Shown here piece after piece: positions 9,161 through 19,403 of a stretch of 64,000 bases of DNA. The notes beneath the pieces were generated by a model. The model searched no databases. It saw nothing but the letters and a program-made list of their open reading frames with translations, and was not told the origin of the DNA. Position 1 is the first letter of the stretch; the number at the start of each line of letters is the position of its first letter. The position numbers were made by a program, and so were the translations under genes. The DNA comes from Nostoc sp. MG11 (GTDB taxonomy: Bacteria; Cyanobacteriota; Cyanobacteriia; Cyanobacteriales; Nostocaceae), in NCBI RefSeq assembly GCF_014904695.1, contig NZ_JACXXN010000015.1, positions 1 to 64,000 of the forward strand, written 5' to 3'.

Positions 9161-10647
9161 CCAATACGGTTCAGTTAAGGCTCAAGGTGGTGTAAATTAA
9201 GGGTTGTAATCAACACTGAAAGTCAACTGCAGTGCATCTCAAAGATTTCTCCCTGTTGTCTCCAATGACACAAAGCGGGGAATTGCTAAAAGCAATAGAG
9301 GCAGCAATACCTGCAACTGCTGTAGAGCAAGCGATCTCAACGACCAAAGCCAATGAAGAAAGAAATCGTTCTTTACCCGCACATTTGGTGGTCTGCCTAG
9401 TAATAGCAATGAGCCTGTGGTCAAGAGATTCGATGCGAGATGTACTCAAAAACTTAGTTGATGGATTATCGCAGGCATGGGTAAAAGTTGGGAAATATTG
9501 GCGAGTACCCTGTAAATCAGCAATTACGCAAGCTCGGCAAAGATTAGGATCTAGGGTGATGAGCCAATTGTTTCATCAGCTAGTAAAACCAATGGCAACG
9601 GGTGAAACATTGGGAGCATTTTTAAATGGGCTACGAATAGTAGTAATTGATGGGAGCTGTTTTGATGTTCCAGATAGCGAAGAAAATGCCAGAGTTTTTG
9701 GTCGCCCAAGTAGTCGTCCAGGAACAATTGCAGCATTGCCAAAAGTGAGATTAGTCATTTTGGTAGAAGCAGGAACGCATATTATATTTGATGCCTTAAT
9801 GTGTCCTTATCGTATGGGAGAACGGGTTCGAGCTTTAAAATTATTACGCTGTGTACAATCAGGAATGTTGTTGATGTGGGATAGAGGATTACATTCCTAT
9901 GAAATGGTACAGAAAACAGTATCCAAGGGCTGTGATTATTTAGGAAGAATCCCTGCTAATGTGAAATTCTTAGCAGAAAAACCGTTAGAAGACGGCTCCT
10001 ATTTATCGTGGCTCAATCCTTCAGGAAAATTACGCTCAAAAGGCTGTCAGACAATCATGGTGAGAGTTATTGAGTACACAATTGAGCATCCCCATCCGGC
10101 TGAACAACTTACTTATCGCTTAATTACGAGTTTATTAGATATTAATAAATTTCCAGCAGAATTATTAGCGAAAGAATATCATCAACGATGGGAAGTAGAA
10201 AATATCATTGATGAATTTAAAATACATCTTTTGGGGCGTAAAACTCACGTTCGTTCTCAAAAACCACGAGAAGTTGTGCAAGAAATTTATGGTTGGTTGT
10301 TAGGTCACTGGTCAGTACGAATGTTAATGTTTAAAGCTGCAACTGCTGCTGGGGTTCCACCATTACGCTTGAGTTTTACAGGTACATTACGAGTCATTCG
10401 TCGTGCTATTCCTAAATTTCAAGACGGAGAGACCCAAGACTTACCTTTTTTTTCGATTGGTTAATTGTCGAGATTTTAGATACGTTGTTACCTGAACGTG
10501 TTCACCGTATTAATCCCAGAGTCGTGAAAAAACCTGTATCAAAGTTTCGCTCTAAAAAACTGCAACACAGAGGTACTGGACAACGAGTAGAAGCTCCGAA
10601 ATTTCACATCACTAATCAGCTTTCTGGGCTTAACTGAACCGTATTGG
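9161..10647 (+). mobile_element. IS4-family insertion sequence with 19-bp terminal inverted repeats
   Basis: The left end at 9161-9179 reads CCAATACGGTTCAGTTAAG, and the right end at 10629-10647 is its exact reverse complement. The element is 1487 bp and encodes one DDE transposase. The last codons and stop of the full-length transposase lie inside the right repeat. No target-site duplication is visible: the 10-12 bp on each side differ, and the left flank is mgtE while the right flank is an unrelated reading frame. That suggests a deletion or recombination took place next to the element after insertion. Confidence 0.92.
9232..10464 (+). CDS. IS4-family DDE transposase, frame interrupted near the C-terminus
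   Basis: The 410-residue frame opens with GTG 9232; ATG 9265 is an alternative. The catalytic residues are visible: the first Asp in VVIDGSCFD, the second in MWDRGLHSY, and the IS4 signature Y-(2)-R-(3)-E-(6)-K as YHQRWEVENIIDEFK. At the T8 run 10446-10453 the frame ends after FFSIG. In the -1 frame it continues for about 60 more residues (DWLIVEILDTLLPERVHRIN onwards) to TGA 10634-10636 inside the right terminal repeat. One missing T, or slippage on the run, explains this. The catalytic core is complete, so activity is possible if the tail is dispensable or slippage restores it. Confidence 0.92.
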   Translation: MHLKDFSLLSPMTQSGELLKAIEAAIPATAVEQAISTTKANEERNRSLPAHLVVCLVIAMSLWSRDSMRDVLKNLVDGLSQAWVKVGKYWRVPCKSAITQARQRLGSRVMSQLFHQLVKPMATGETLGAFLNGLRIVVIDGSCFDVPDSEENARVFGRPSSRPGTIAALPKVRLVILVEAGTHIIFDALMCPYRMGERVRALKLLRCVQSGMLLMWDRGLHSYEMVQKTVSKGCDYLGRIPANVKFLAEKPLEDGSYLSWLNPSGKLRSKGCQTIMVRVIEYTIEHPHPAEQLTYRLITSLLDINKFPAELLAKEYHQRWEVENIIDEFKIHLLGRKTHVRSQKPREVVQEIYGWLLGHWSVRMLMFKAATAAGVPPLRLSFTGTLRVIRRAIPKFQDGETQDLPFFSIG

Positions 10648-10955
10648 TTTCTCGTGTAGGAATCAAGGCAGATAACGTTGACCAAAGTTCCGCCGTGCCT
10701 GCCCCAAATGATGAAAAATGGTCAAATGAAGCGTTGTTTACCGCTGAAGGCATCGCAGCACGGTCAAAAGCGCGACCTCTGCGTATGGAGAAGCTGAAGT
10801 TGGCAGGGATACTGGGGGAAAATCCAGGGGTTGAGTTTTTGCAGGAATGTTGGAACGATGATCCCGCTTTGCAGATTGTGATCAGGAAGCTGCTGATGAG
10901 GTTTCCGCAGTGGGGGGTTGCGTGTGTGGATGGGGTGTTGGTTGAAGTGTGGTAA
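10648..10955 (+). pseudogene. 3' fragment of an unidentified gene, cut by the IS4 element
   Basis: Immediately to the right of the element an open frame of about 100 codons begins without a credible start of its own (the only upstream start candidate lies within the terminal repeat). It reads through SRVGIKADNVDQSSAVPAP and ends QWGVACVDGVLVEVW. I do not recognise the family. The position and the lack of a ribosome site suggest the C-terminal part of a gene whose 5' end was removed when the element inserted or when adjacent DNA was deleted. Confidence 0.4.
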
Positions 10956-11301
10956 GTAAACGAAGAAACAGAAGATTTTGCTTGCGAATTGACAATTGTT
11001 TTGGTCGCAGGGAATTATGTATACGCCCTTTGGGGGAACTGTGGAGTTACTGGAGATGATGCAAGCTTTTCAATGCAGTTGTAAATGAGGGGGCAAATCA
11101 ACAACAATGGTTTTAAAGCGAACTGAACAATAAATTAGTCAAGTAATAATTACATATTTTTCTGACTTGTCTTAACTGTCTTAACTGTCCTTGAAATATC
11201 AATTTATCAACTGTATCCTAATGGACTAATTGATATTAATAATCAAAATAAATGGAGCAACAAAGCCTTTTGAAAGTAGAAACTTTTCAAATGATATAGT
11301 T
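10956..11301. other. AT-rich intergenic stretch, no gene seen
   Basis: These 346 bases contain no supported reading frame. The only local feature is a short direct repetition of CTTAACTGT at about 11171-11190. The stretch separates the IS4-flanked fragment from the minus-strand gene block. Confidence 0.5.
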
Positions 11302-11883
11302 TTATGGAATGGGATACAGCCATTTGCGAAATAATTGTGTTAAGCGCGGCATGATTAAGTAGGTGAGCAGGGCGACACCGAGTCCTGTAATAATCAGTTG
11401 ACTAAGCAATACAGGCAACCCAGACAACAACGGTACTAGCAAACGATTGAGCTGAGGAAGAGTAAAGAACACTCCCAACCACGTCATTAACATCATTTTG
11501 TAGCGGGGTGGTGGAGACTTCATCGGCTTTTGTGAGAGAGTAAACCAGGTTTCCAATCCGGTCAGGGTTTGAACTGCTTCCGGCTTTTCAATTAAGGGCT
11601 GCAATCGCTCAATCCACTCTCGCCGAACATCAGATTCTAGCCAGGTCTTGAGATTGTCGTAGCAATCGAATTTGAGAATGACCACGTACTCAGGATGGGC
11701 GTGATCCTGGGGTCGAATAGTGCTGACACCCAGATGTCCCTTGAATTTTCGTGCATCTGCCGCGATGCTATGAAACCATGCTTTGTAACCTTCCTCGCGC
11801 CCCGGTCTCACTACATGACAGATCACAGCTGTGACTGGATAGTTTTCTTCACTGATATTGCTCGCCAACGGTTCATCCAACAT
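11302..11883 (-). CDS. antibiotic-biosynthesis-monooxygenase (ABM)-domain protein with C-terminal membrane helices
   Basis: The 193-residue protein starts at ATG 11883. Residues about 15-110 form an ABM ferredoxin-like domain (VTAVICHVVRPGREEGYKAW, HPEYVVILKFD, LKTWLESDVRREWIERLQPL). Residues about 128-185 contain two hydrophobic helices (MMLMTWLGVFFTL and LSQLIITGLGVALLTYLIMP). The ABM plus two-helix arrangement is a known hypothetical membrane family; its substrate is unknown. It is convergent with the transposase fragment and upstream of the broken porin on the same strand. Confidence 0.85.
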   Translation of the reverse strand: MLDEPLASNISEENYPVTAVICHVVRPGREEGYKAWFHSIAADARKFKGHLGVSTIRPQDHAHPEYVVILKFDCYDNLKTWLESDVRREWIERLQPLIEKPEAVQTLTGLETWFTLSQKPMKSPPPRYKMMLMTWLGVFFTLPQLNRLLVPLLSGLPVLLSQLIITGLGVALLTYLIMPRLTQLFRKWLYPIP

Positions 11884-11952
11884 AGAATTTAACGTTATGG
11901 GTAATTTGATGTTTAAAAAAGAAAAACGGCTCTTACCGTGCCTGTACAGATC

Positions 11953-13514
11953 CTAAAACTGAAACGTCGTCCGAATGGTGCCAACAAAAATCGTGTCATT
12001 ATTGCTGTTGTGATCGGGGTTGATAATGGCGATCGCACCAGGAGTAATTGAGACATTATCGTTCACTTGCAATCGATATAAGGCTTCAAAATGCAATGAG
12101 GTGTTGCGATCTATTACCCCAAACTCATTGCTGATTACTTTGGGGGGTTGTCCAAAGACAAAGCCCAATAGATTGCCTTTTTTGCCCAAATCTGGGAATC
12201 CAAAATTAACAGCATAGTAAAAAATCTCAGCGCTGGGATCATTGGGGATATCTTGTGCCGATGCTTGGAGATATCCTACCCAGCCCCCTAATCTGAAGGC
12301 AGGGTTGACGAGCCAGGAAGCTGCAAGACTATAGCTATTCCCAACAATGTTTTTACTGGCTCCATTGAAGGGGTCATTGGTAATGAAATGATACTACTTG
12401 TACTGATATTGATCGCATTCAAAGAACGAGCATAGGTTAAGCCAAAACTTAAGGATTTCGTAGGTTTTAATGTCAGTTGTGCTAGGGCAGAGTAGGAACC
12501 ATCAAATAATCCAGATCCCGCAGTCGGGTTGTTGGCTTCACTAGCAAGATAAACCAGTGCCAAATTGATGGCTGAGTTGAAGTTATAACTGATACCAATG
12601 CCTGTCCCACCTGTTTCTTCACGGTAGATGGGGCTGCGAATCCCAAATGCAGAGATCGAACCTCTGCCATCACTTCCTAATAGAGGGTTAATGGTATCAA
12701 CCACATCAAACAATGTACCCTGAGCGATCGCAGTCACCTTAGCAGCAGACCCGATGGGAAATTGATAATAGAGTTGATTTAAAATTAACTGATTGCCTGT
12801 ATCACTATCAAAACTGAGGCGAGCCATATTTGTGCCTGTGGCTTCCCTAAAGTTGGGAATATTGCCAGCCTGAAATCGAATTCTCAGTAAATCTTGCCCC
12901 GTAAAACTGGTGTTAAATATCAACCGCACGCGATCGCTAAAAATGATATTATCACCGACCTTACCCCTGGAGCCAGGTGTTTCTCCTGCTGGTACAGCTT
13001 TATCATCGCCAAATGCACCACTCACCGCAAAAACTACTTCTCCAGTAAATTTTGTCGTCGTCGAGAATTGCTGAGACTCGAGTTGATCTGTGCGTGTTGC
13101 TAAGGAATCTACCCGTCCACGCAATATTGAGAGTTCTGCTGCAAATTCCTTTTGAAGTCTTTGCAAAGTTTGTAAATCTTCTCTCTTAATCACATCTGCT
13201 GTCGTACTTTCTAGTAGCTGATTGAGCCGAGCGAGACAAGCATTCAACCCGACAGCAAATTCATAGCGAGTGATTGAGCGATTGCCTTGAAATTTTTGAT
13301 CGGGATAACCAACAATGCAGTCGTAGCGATCGACTAATGCTTGTAATGCTTGAAATGCCCAATCTGTAGGCTGCACATCAGTAAGCTGATTCACAGATGT
13401 GACTTGCTCGGGCAACGTATCTTCGGCAGTAGCAGACCTAGAAAAGCATTGCTGAGTAAGGCATACTCCAAAGATCAGAGATGACAAGAGAATTAATTGA
13501 GAAAAAAGTTTCAT
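11953..13514 (-). pseudogene. SLH-domain OprB-type porin, split by one frameshift
   Basis: The start is placed at ATG 13514 (MKLFSQLILL), behind AAGGTGG, giving a clean signal peptide. An SLH domain follows (DVQPTDWAFQALQALVDRYD, YEFAVGLNACLARLNQLLE), then a short coiled coil (VDSLATRTDQLES) and the OprB/beta-barrel region. The first frame runs to 12288, but the barrel homology leaves it near 12385-12400 and continues in another frame (ITNDPFNGASKNIVGNSYS) to the terminal strand GTIRTTFQF at 11953. One missing base, possibly in a T run, explains this. The intact protein would have about 520 residues and sit in the outer membrane as a nonspecific or iron-related porin. Confidence 0.88.
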
Positions 13515-13664
13515 TGAGAACAACCACCTTAGAGACACCAGATTGTTCGGCAATTTTTTACCAAGAAGTAGTTGTCACCGCTATGTTTCAAGTAAAGTTG
13601 ATAACCTAGCGATGACAATACCAACTCAGTTACACACGAGCTAAAATAGACGCTTTCTCATTCA

Positions 13665-14306
13665 TTATTTACTGGGAGATCCAGCACTTGAGTTTGCTGC
13701 ATAGCTGGTCATCAGGTTTTTGTAGTCAGGAATAAACCCTGCTAAAAGACTACCTAGCCCTTCAATATCGTTACGCCAGTCACGGTGCAATTCACCCACA
13801 ACGCTAAACCAATTGACCAATTGAACTCCAGCACGAGACATTCGATCCCAAGCTGCATAGCGACAGGCTTCATCAAAGGTTCCAGAGGCATCGGTGACAA
13901 CAAAAACGTCATAACCTGCCTCCAATGCCGAAAGCGCACAAAAAGTAACACATACATCGGTGACAATCCCGGCAATGATTAATTGCTTTTTGCCTGTGGC
14001 TTCTACTGCTTTCACAAAGTCCTCGTTGTCCCAAGCATTGATCTGTCCGGGGCGGGGAATAAAGGGAGCATCGGGAAACTTCTCCTTCAGTTCAGGCATG
14101 ATAACGCCATTGGGGCCTTGCTCAAAGCTAGTTGTCAAAACTGTAGGTAGATTGAAAAACTTGGCTGCACTTGCTAGCGCTAACACATTATTTTTGAAGT
14201 CAGCGGCACCAAAATCACCCACAAGTGAGAACAGTCCAGTTTGGTGATCGACCAGCAGAACCGCAGCATTATTTTTGTCTAGACGGTTGTACTTAAATGT
14301 AGACAT
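13665..14306 (-). CDS. YcaC-like isochorismatase-family hydrolase
   Basis: The 213-residue protein starts at ATG 14306. The catalytic triad of the cysteine-hydrolase fold is recognisable: Asp in AVLLVDHQTGLF (about residue 20), Lys in the helix near the middle, and Cys in IVTDVCVTFCALSALEAG (about residue 118). The closest known type is YcaC, a bacterial hydrolase of unknown natural substrate. It stands alone between the broken porin and the methyltransferase. A related but clearly different protein is encoded at 44409-45089. Confidence 0.9.
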   Translation of the reverse strand: MSTFKYNRLDKNNAAVLLVDHQTGLFSLVGDFGAADFKNNVLALASAAKFFNLPTVLTTSFEQGPNGVIMPELKEKFPDAPFIPRPGQINAWDNEDFVKAVEATGKKQLIIAGIVTDVCVTFCALSALEAGYDVFVVTDASGTFDEACRYAAWDRMSRAGVQLVNWFSVVGELHRDWRNDIEGLGSLLAGFIPDYKNLMTSYAANSSAGSPSK

Positions 14307-14485
14307 GAGGTATTTCTCCTATTTGAGTTATTGGGAATGAGGAATTGCAGAATCAGTCAAGAAAATTAAATGTGCTTTACCTTAAAAGCGAAACGTCTAT
14401 TTCCTCTAAATGGCTGATGACGTAAGCTGTTGTGACACGAACTCAGTTTGCTCGCATCTCACCAAATTGCACCACTCAAGATCCG

Positions 14486-14577
14486 CTAGTTAAGCACCAA
14501 GTTAAGGCGATCGCCCATCAATGACCGAATACAGCATCCGGTTGCAACATCCCACGGCTTAACCGTGCGAATGATAA
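14486..14577 (-). pseudogene. degraded copy of the WD40-protein C-terminus
   Basis: Read on the minus strand this 92-bp stretch gives RTVKPWDVATGCCIRSLMGD and then ends at TAG. The intact WD40 protein upstream has [20 protein letters not shown] at the same place. The sequence starts directly behind the stop codon of the methyltransferase, so the methyltransferase lies between an intact WD40 gene and this leftover tail. Confidence 0.75.
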
Positions 14578-14578
14578 G

Positions 14579-15178
14579 TTAGGTCTTTTGGGCAATGATA
14601 TAAACATGATTTTCAGGATATTGGTCATATTCGAGATGGCGACAGGTGCAATGATGCTCCGCCAGAATTTGCAGGAAAGTATCTACGCCCAAAGTGCTGT
14701 ACTCAAATTCCTGACCTTGAAACGCCCCCGAAATCTCGCTGCTTGTATATCCACCGCCACAGGTAAATAGAAGCACTCCATCGGGTTCAAGCGCATCGCA
14801 TAGCTTTTTTATTGTAGGCGCTTGCCTGTTGAGTGGCAGATGAAAAGTGCTGTCCCACGCGGCAATCAGGCTATAAAGTTTCGGCGGCTGCCAATCACAA
14901 ATATCTTCCCGGTAAAACGTGATTTCTGGATGTAGGCGCTGGGCTAAATTGATCATTTCCCTAGAAATATCCAGTCCTTCAGGCTGAAATCCATGCTGGG
15001 ATAAGCTGTTAATAAAACGCCCACTACTTCCACACCCAACATCAAGTGCTGCGTGCTGCTTAAAAGTAAATTTGATCGCCCGTTCTAATTGGGCAATCCC
15101 GTAGGTTGAATCTTGATGCTGAGTTTGCCACCATTGGGCAATTTGGTCGTAGCGGGCAGATGTATCATTTGGCTCCAT
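14579..15178 (-). CDS. class I SAM-dependent methyltransferase
   Basis: The 199-residue protein starts at ATG 15178. The motif I glycine loop is ALDVGCGSSGRFINSL, the acidic end of strand 2 is GLDISREMI, motif II is DICDWQPPKLYSLIAAWDS, and post-II is LEPDGVLLFTCGG. The substrate is unknown. The gene starts 70 bp behind the STAND/WD40 gene on the same strand and is probably cotranscribed with it. A remnant of a second WD40 tail follows its stop codon directly, so it may have been captured during a duplication. Confidence 0.88.
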   Translation of the reverse strand: MEPNDTSARYDQIAQWWQTQHQDSTYGIAQLERAIKFTFKQHAALDVGCGSSGRFINSLSQHGFQPEGLDISREMINLAQRLHPEITFYREDICDWQPPKLYSLIAAWDSTFHLPLNRQAPTIKKLCDALEPDGVLLFTCGGGYTSSEISGAFQGQEFEYSTLGVDTFLQILAEHHCTCRHLEYDQYPENHVYIIAQKT

Positions 15179-15247
15179 AGAGTGACCTCAAAAGTGTTGA
15201 TCAAGATTTTCAGAGCAATTAACATCTTTCCCTACGCTACACACAGA

Positions 15248-18200
15248 CTACACAATCGCCCCTAACGCTTTCAATGTCGCTTTTTGAGCGTTCGTCAATC
15301 CCCTTGTCCCTTGAATATTCATGCCCTCATACAGCCGATCGCTCATCAACGTTTTAATACAGCGTCCGGTTGCTATATCCCACAGTTTAATTGTGCGATC
15401 GTCACTACCACTCAGTAAAAATTGACCATTGAAGCTAAAACTCACCGAAGTTACCCAACTCGTATCCTCATGCAACACTTGCAAACAATACCCTGTTTGC
15501 AGATTCCACAGCCGAACGGTTTGATCGCCACTGCCACTTGCTAACGTTTTACCGTCGGGACTGATGGCAACAGTCCAGACTCCACCTGTATGCCCCCGCA
15601 AAACTTTTATACTTTCGCCCGTCTGGAGATCCCACAGCCGAATAGTTTGGTCAAAACTACCGCTAATTAACTGTTGAGCATTGGCAGCAAATGCCAGCGT
15701 AAACACTCCGCCAGTGTGACCCTGCAACACGTGCAGACATGCCCCGGTTTGCACGTCCCAAAGCCGAATAGTTTGATCGGAACTGCCACTTGCCAGATGT
15801 TGACCATCGGTATTAAATGCGATCGCTCTCACACCATCCTGATGACCGCGCAGCACCCGCAAACACTGATGAGTGTCTACATTCCATAGCCGCACAGTTT
15901 GATCGTGGCTACCGCTTGCCAAAATTTTCCCGCAAGGATTGAACATTACTGTCCACACGGGCGCATCATGTCCTGACCACTCACTCAGAGACCCCGTTTC
16001 CAGATTCCACATCAAAATCGAGCCATCCTGTCCATTAGTTGCAACTGTTTGGCTATCAGAGCTAACGCTTAAATATGAAGTCCAACTGGTTAAACAAGAA
16101 ATCGCATCAGTCTCTCTGTGCAAAGTTTTGTAAGGGCGAAGGGGTGACAAGTTGTCATCGAACGGCAAATGCCACAAGTGAATTGTTTCATCCTGACCCC
16201 TACTAGCAAGGGTTTTACCATTGGGACTGAGGCTGAGAGAACGAATTCCACTGGTATACCCGCGCAATGTTTTCAGGCTTTGCCCATGCAGATTCCACAG
16301 CCGCACCGTTTGATCTTGACTGGCACTCACCATTAGCTGTCCCCGAATGGCTATTGCCAGAACATCATCGGTGTGACCTTCCAAAACATTGATGCACTGA
16401 GCATCTTGGACATTCCACAGGCGGAGAGTCCCATCATCACTTCCACTCGCCAAAATGCTACCATCTGGGCTAAATGCCATGCTCCAGACCCAATTGGTGT
16501 GTCCGTGCAGCACCTTTGATTGATAGGCGTTGGCGTGGAGTTGCCCACTCCAGAGTCGAACCGACCCAGCAAAACTTCCACTAGCTAGCAGTTGACCATC
16601 GGGGCTGTAACGGACACAATGAACTCCCTCAGTATGTCCCTGCAACACATTGAGACATTTACCATTCATCACATCCCAAATCCGAACGGACTCGTCTTTA
16701 CTGCCACTCGCTAAGGTTTGATTGTCAGGCGAGAAATGAACTGAGTAAACGTTTTTCGTATGTCCCTTCAAAACTTGGAGACAGTCTCCTTGTAAATTCC
16801 ACACTCTCACCGTTTGATCGTCACTACCACTCGCCAACCGTTGACCATCGGGACTAAAGTTCACTGACCAAACACAGCCTGTATGCTCCGTTAAAACCTG
16901 TAAGCACTGGCCGCTCTGTACATCCCACAACCGCACCGAAGTATCACTACCGCTACTGGCTAACCTGTGACCATCGGGACTAAAGGCAACGCACCATACC
17001 CAGCTTGTATGACCTTCAAAGGTAGCTAATAGTTTAGTTGTAACGATCTGCCAGAGATATACCAGTCCACTTGAATCACCAACAGCAACAATCTCACCGT
17101 CTGGGCTAATATCGATAGACATCGCACTATTTAAGCTCTCTGAAAAAATGGACTTGCTTAAATCTGCATTTTGAAAATTGACTCCTGCTAAGTTTACCTG
17201 CCGGAGGTCAGCTTGCTGAACCACGAGTTCAGAAAAATCGGAACCGCGCAAATCTACTTTGAGCTGCACCAGAAGATTGATCAGATTACCTGCGGCATAT
17301 CCTGCCCCATATTTTGATGACTGTCGCTGCTGTGCCAGTAGTTGCCTTGCTCTGTACTCAACCTCTGATACATTTGTGTAACAAGATAACAGCCATTCCA
17401 TCACAGGTTGCACGATTAATCGCAGTTGAATCTCTCGGATATAATCTTTTGCCTGTACCCGAATCAACGAGTGGCTTTGCAATACATCAAGCTGCCGAGT
17501 TGCAAATTCTGTGCAGACCTGTTGAATCAATCGTTCTGTGACATATTCCATGACAACGGGCTGCAAGAAAAATAACCCATCTATTTTTTCGAGTAGAGAT
17601 CGCCGGATCAGCGAGTTTACCTGTTGGGGGACGCTTTGTTGATCGACTGAACCAATCACATTTTGGCGAATCTCTGCGATCGCCACTGGCTCCCGATGAA
17701 TGGCAAACCAGTACAGGATTTTCTGTTCTCCTGCCGATAGGCGATTGAACTGACGAGCCAGCAAATCGCGGATATCCTCAAAAATGAAAGTCCCCTGACT
17801 GATGTAGGCTATAAACTCAGCAATGCTGCCGTTGAATACATCTTGGGTAGCGGCGGCCACCATCTTCAGTGCCAGGGGATTACCACCATAGTGATTGATC
17901 AGGTTTTGCCACTGGGCTTCTGAAGCTGTAAATACTCCCTTTTCTCGAAAGATGGCGCGGCCATCATCGAGCGTGAGTCCACTTAGAGGTAGCGATCGCA
18001 CTCTGCTTTGTGTGCCTTCCATGAACGCGATTTCCTGTGGTTTCTCGCGACTGGTCAGCAAGCAACAGCTTTGGTGGTGCGTTTCGCCAATCGTTCTGAG
18101 CCACTGCCCATAAGCTTCATAACCCGATCGCCATTGACCGGCTTGCTCACTGTGCAAAATCGTTTCCGCATTATCCAAAATCAACAGACATCGCTGCGAT

Positions 18201-18868
18201 CTCCAATACTGCATTAATAAAATCAGCTTTTCGTCGAGCGTGCTAGGGATGATGGGATCGTCTCCCTGAATTGGCATGAGAAATTTTAGCAGGCTGGTCA
18301 GGAGTTCGTCTAATGAAGGTGCATTGGCAAGCGATCTCCAGACTACGATCTCAAACTCTGGCTGCATTTGCAGTGCTGCTTTGACGGCGATCGTACTTTT
18401 GCCAATCCCCCCGATCCCCAGTATCCCAACCATGCGGCAGCGTTCAGTCACAACCCACTGCCACAGTTGTGCTAACTCCGCCTCACGACCATAAAAAACC
18501 GAGGCATCAACTGCGTTATCCCAGTCATGCTGCGGATTTGCCTTTGGGAAAGCCGACGTTTCCTCTGATGTAATTGGGGATACATAATCAGTTTTCGTTA
18601 ATTCCAGCCCAAACGCCCGGAACAGAAGCTCTAATGACTGCCGATCTACTCCCAGTTCGCGCTTAAAAATACGGGCGAGGGTATTAAGAGAGAGTCCAGT
18701 GCGATCGCTTAAATCTTCCTGCGTAAACCGTTTATCCCAAGTTTCCTCAGATTCTGCTTGCTGCTTTGCTGTCTGAAACCTCTGCCATCCGTGGGGGGAA
18801 AGAACAATTCCTCTCACCCGTCCATGAGTGGAGCGATCACGCTTGGGTTTGGTTGCGTTAGCATCCAT
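15248..18868 (-). CDS. STAND NTPase with HTH-like head, pentapeptide linker and 14 WD40 blades
   Basis: The 1206-residue protein starts at ATG 18868, with an in-frame TTG two codons earlier. The N-terminal 95 residues contain an HTH-like segment ([20 protein letters not shown]). An NB-ARC domain follows, with P-loop [12 protein letters not shown] at about 149-160, Walker B ([12 protein letters not shown]) and a winged-helix region. A short run of pentapeptide repeats ([20 protein letters not shown]) leads into 14 WD40 repeats ending in VRLWN/IRLWD-type motifs, enough for two seven-bladed propellers. STAND proteins oligomerise when their sensor repeats bind a ligand. No effector enzyme domain is visible, so the head probably recruits a partner or binds DNA. 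The propellers contain repeated, nearly identical blades. Confidence 0.93.
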   Translation of the reverse strand: MDANATKPKRDRSTHGRVRGIVLSPHGWQRFQTAKQQAESEETWDKRFTQEDLSDRTGLSLNTLARIFKRELGVDRQSLELLFRAFGLELTKTDYVSPITSEETSAFPKANPQHDWDNAVDASVFYGREAELAQLWQWVVTERCRMVGILGIGGIGKSTIAVKAALQMQPEFEIVVWRSLANAPSLDELLTSLLKFLMPIQGDDPIIPSTLDEKLILLMQYWRSQRCLLILDNAETILHSEQAGQWRSGYEAYGQWLRTIGETHHQSCCLLTSREKPQEIAFMEGTQSRVRSLPLSGLTLDDGRAIFREKGVFTASEAQWQNLINHYGGNPLALKMVAAATQDVFNGSIAEFIAYISQGTFIFEDIRDLLARQFNRLSAGEQKILYWFAIHREPVAIAEIRQNVIGSVDQQSVPQQVNSLIRRSLLEKIDGLFFLQPVVMEYVTERLIQQVCTEFATRQLDVLQSHSLIRVQAKDYIREIQLRLIVQPVMEWLLSCYTNVSEVEYRARQLLAQQRQSSKYGAGYAAGNLINLLVQLKVDLRGSDFSELVVQQADLRQVNLAGVNFQNADLSKSIFSESLNSAMSIDISPDGEIVAVGDSSGLVYLWQIVTTKLLATFEGHTSWVWCVAFSPDGHRLASSGSDTSVRLWDVQSGQCLQVLTEHTGCVWSVNFSPDGQRLASGSDDQTVRVWNLQGDCLQVLKGHTKNVYSVHFSPDNQTLASGSKDESVRIWDVMNGKCLNVLQGHTEGVHCVRYSPDGQLLASGSFAGSVRLWSGQLHANAYQSKVLHGHTNWVWSMAFSPDGSILASGSDDGTLRLWNVQDAQCINVLEGHTDDVLAIAIRGQLMVSASQDQTVRLWNLHGQSLKTLRGYTSGIRSLSLSPNGKTLASRGQDETIHLWHLPFDDNLSPLRPYKTLHRETDAISCLTSWTSYLSVSSDSQTVATNGQDGSILMWNLETGSLSEWSGHDAPVWTVMFNPCGKILASGSHDQTVRLWNVDTHQCLRVLRGHQDGVRAIAFNTDGQHLASGSSDQTIRLWDVQTGACLHVLQGHTGGVFTLAFAANAQQLISGSFDQTIRLWDLQTGESIKVLRGHTGGVWTVAISPDGKTLASGSGDQTVRLWNLQTGYCLQVLHEDTSWVTSVSFSFNGQFLLSGSDDRTIKLWDIATGRCIKTLMSDRLYEGMNIQGTRGLTNAQKATLKALGAIV

Positions 18869-19403
18869 TGGCAAGTGAGCAGTAGAAAACGGTGGTGTAA
18901 GTATTCTAGGGAACTGTGATTGGTGATATATTCACCAGGAATATACCATTTTTATGGAATGTAGCCTGGATCTCACTGTAACTCTGGACAAAAATATGTC
19001 TTTAGGTATAGAAGAAGCGATCGCGATTAAGGAATAAAAAAATTTATCAGGCAGTTACCACAATGACGCTAAACCATTTCTTTGAGTACCTTTGAGTTGT
19101 AAATTCAAATTGCAGAACTTTACGAAAATATCGACTTTTCCCATGTTTGAGTTGAATGGCTAAAACAGGAGTAGAAAGGGCGATTGAAACTGATGAAGCA
19201 GCAACTTAAAGCTTTTATTCGCTTTGAAATGCGTTTAGCGGATATCTATGAAAATGTTGAATTTGAGCCATAGTGAAAATTGCTAACTTGCAGCTTAACT
19301 CAAAGAAGTTGAGTGGTCTGAATTGGATACAAGTTGAAAAATGAGAACAACGGCTTGAATGCCAAGAAATCTCTCTGTTCAACCCAAGATCCATAGGAGT
19401 CTT
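18869..19403. other. gap with a degenerate tandem coding remnant
   Basis: No intact gene is present. At about 18995-19150 and again at 19165-19275 the plus strand shows two related broken reading frames: GIEEAIAIKE followed by IQIAELYENIDFSHV, and GVERAIETDEA followed by EMRLADIYENVEFEP. Each is interrupted by stops. They look like leftovers of a duplicated small gene that I cannot identify. Confidence 0.35.

Noticed and set aside
9151-10657. GTGTAG on both sides of the IS4 element as target duplication
   Set aside because: The hexamer lies at different distances from the two ends and is shorter than the usual 10-12 bp of IS4 elements.
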